Source: Flavobacterium sp.
GTDB lineage: Bacteria; Bacteroidota; Bacteroidia; Flavobacteriales; Flavobacteriaceae
Length of the DNA stretch: 7,452 nt
Assembly: GCF_021151785.1 (NCBI RefSeq)
Contig: NZ_JAGKWP010000110.1
Location: forward strand, 1-7,452
Direction of reading: 5' to 3'
Shown here: positions 6,776 through 7,452 of the stretch, in pieces
Layout of the letters: each line of letters begins with the position of its first letter
How positions within the stretch are numbered: position 1 is the stretch's first letter
Notes under the pieces: model-generated
Databases searched by the model: none
What the model was told of the DNA's origin: nothing
What the model saw: only the letters and a program-made list of their open reading frames with translations
Translations under genes and position numbers: made by a program

Positions 6776-7255
6776 TTAATAAATAAACTTTAAAAACAAT
6801 AAGGTTGCTGTTACCACAAACAACATGGCAATTGCCGCTTTCTTAAATACATCTTTTTGTGTCTCCGTATTTACAATAGATTTTAACATCAGAATTTTTG
6901 TAATGGCAAGAGAGAGATTTAAAAAAGCATCATCGTCTTTTGTTACATAATCGTATGCTCCATATTTCAGGCTATTAATTCCAATGAGAATGTTGTCTTG
7001 CGCCGATAAAAAAATTACCTGTATATCCGGGTTAATAGCTTTAACCTGTTTCAAAACTTCTATGCCGTCCATAGAACCTAGCATATAATCTAAAACAATA
7101 ATATCCGGGCTTTTAAAAAGATTCTGTAAGCATTCTTCACCCGAATTGAAAATTTCTACCTGAAATCTTTTTTGTTCAAGCTGAAAGCCGATCATTTGAG
7201 CGTATGCTTCATTGTCTTCGACAACAAATACAAATGGTTTTTTATATGTTTTCAT
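6776..7255 (-). CDS. Membrane-anchored single-domain response regulator (REC + C-terminal TM helix)
   Basis: This 159-residue protein is a CheY-like receiver domain (about residues 7-125) with no DNA-binding or enzymatic output domain. Visible receiver landmarks are the acidic pair E13-D14, the phospho-acceptor D56 in IIVLDYMLG, the switch residue S84 in FLSAQD and the conserved lysine K106 in YVTKDD, so it should be phosphorylatable. After a short linker (about 126-137) comes a basic KK pair (138-139) and a hydrophobic segment (about 140-158) that looks like one transmembrane helix and ends the protein. A receiver in the cytoplasm tethered to the inner membrane is inferred. It is the first gene of the operon and ends three bases before the Wza-like gene, so it probably regulates export post-translationally rather than transcription. 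No histidine kinase is in the window, so its partner is unknown. The ATG is the only sensible start; no Shine-Dalgarno is seen. Receiver identity is very secure, its role is not. Confidence 0.95.
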   Translation of the reverse strand: MKTYKKPFVFVVEDNEAYAQMIGFQLEQKRFQVEIFNSGEECLQNLFKSPDIIVLDYMLGSMDGIEVLKQVKAINPDIQVIFLSAQDNILIGINSLKYGAYDYVTKDDDAFLNLSLAITKILMLKSIVNTETQKDVFKKAAIAMLFVVTATLLFLKFIY

Positions 7256-7382
7256 AGCAGTATACTTGATTTTAAATCTGTATTTGCTATTAAAATGCCA
7301 GAATATTAATTGTTTTTAATTATCTGTAAATCAGAAATTTAATTAATTTTTTTGGAGGGTGTTTTCTATCACAGGGAATTGT

Positions 7383-7399
7383 TTTCCAGAATATGGAAA
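7383..7399. promoter_or_regulatory. Inverted repeat in operon leader, candidate operator
   Basis: TTTCCA (7383-7388) and TGGAAA (7394-7399) are perfect six-base inverted arms around a five-base centre, lying about 130 bases upstream of the response-regulator start. The nine-base core CCAGAATAT (7386-7394) recurs as a direct repeat at 7298-7306. This could be a binding site for a dimeric regulator, but short repeats are expected by chance in AT-rich leaders, and no regulator that would bind it is encoded here. Confidence 0.25.
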
Positions 7400-7414
7400 T
7401 GATTTAACGGCCAA
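7386..7414 (-). promoter_or_regulatory. Weak Bacteroidota-type promoter-like match for the operon
   Basis: Read leftward, a TTG (7414-7412) is followed after 18 bases by TATTCTGG (7393-7386), which matches six of eight positions if compared with the Bacteroidota -7 consensus TAnnTTTG. Spacing is near the expected range, and the site would give a leader of about 125 bases. No better match was found by eye in 7256-7452. The -7 element would sit inside the inverted repeat at 7383-7399, so repression would be possible if both are real. Evidence is weak. Confidence 0.2.
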
Positions 7415-7430
7415 AACAAGTAGCCGCAAA

Positions 7431-7452
7431 ATGAAATTAATAAAAATATTAC
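7431..7452 (+). CDS. Possible start of a divergent gene, cut by the window edge
   Basis: An ATG at 7431 opens a rightward frame reading MKLIKIL before the window ends. A lysine-rich start followed by hydrophobic residues could be the beginning of a signal peptide or membrane protein, and the position would make it divergent from the polysaccharide operon with about 175 bases between the starts. The same frame is open back to 7347 and includes a GTG at 7359 directly beside a GGAGG at 7354-7358, so the true start would be uncertain. Only seven codons are visible; this is a guess. Confidence 0.2.

Noticed and set aside
7256..7452. A riboswitch, small RNA or CRISPR array in the leader
   Set aside because: No recurring spacer-repeat pattern, no long GC-containing stem and no recognisable aptamer core were seen in this short AT-rich stretch.
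1..7452. Insertion sequences, tRNA genes, attachment sites or phage genes
   Set aside because: No transposase, integrase, tRNA-like cloverleaf or long terminal repeats were found. The window is filled by six tightly packed genes of one pathway.

Overview
The window holds a compact exopolysaccharide or capsule export module, with all six complete genes on the minus strand, so transcription runs from right to left. The DNA is visibly AT-rich. Shine-Dalgarno sequences are absent or poor before the starts, and the export lipoprotein is the short single-SLBB type with a hydrophobic C-terminal tail. Together with a response regulator placed in front of the export gene, this suggests a member of the Bacteroidota, perhaps a Cytophaga-like gliding bacterium. 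That assignment is inferred from gene style; no marker gene in the window proves it.

In transcription order the genes are: a REC-only response regulator with a C-terminal membrane helix (7255-6776); a Wza-like export lipoprotein (6772-6032); a Wzx-like flippase of the MOP superfamily (6020-4755); a GT4-type glycosyltransferase (4783-3671); a Wzc-like co-polymerase fused to a degenerate BY-kinase domain (3663-1363); and a Wzy/O-antigen-ligase-type membrane protein (1354-47). Intergenic gaps are 3, 11, -29 (overlap), 7 and 8 bases, so this is almost certainly one operon. The leader (7256-7452) has an inverted repeat, a weak promoter-like match and a possible divergent start codon. The left edge (1-38) is a near-perfect AT-only palindrome just after the last stop codon, a likely terminator.

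Together the genes cover most of the Wzx/Wzy-dependent pathway. The glycosyltransferase adds a sugar on the cytoplasmic face, the flippase moves the lipid-linked unit across the inner membrane, the Wzy-like protein polymerises or ligates it, the Wzc-like protein sets chain length and bridges the periplasm, and the Wza-like protein forms the exit. The initiating phosphoglycosyltransferase, further glycosyltransferases and sugar-nucleotide enzymes are absent here and must be encoded elsewhere.

The most unusual points concern regulation. The response regulator has no output domain but a transmembrane tail that closely resembles the C-terminal tail of the neighbouring Wza-like protein. The Wzc-like protein has lost the Walker A' aspartates, has an altered P-loop and lacks a C-terminal tyrosine cluster. 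A speculative reading is that control of export has moved from tyrosine phosphorylation of Wzc to aspartate phosphorylation of a membrane-tethered receiver.
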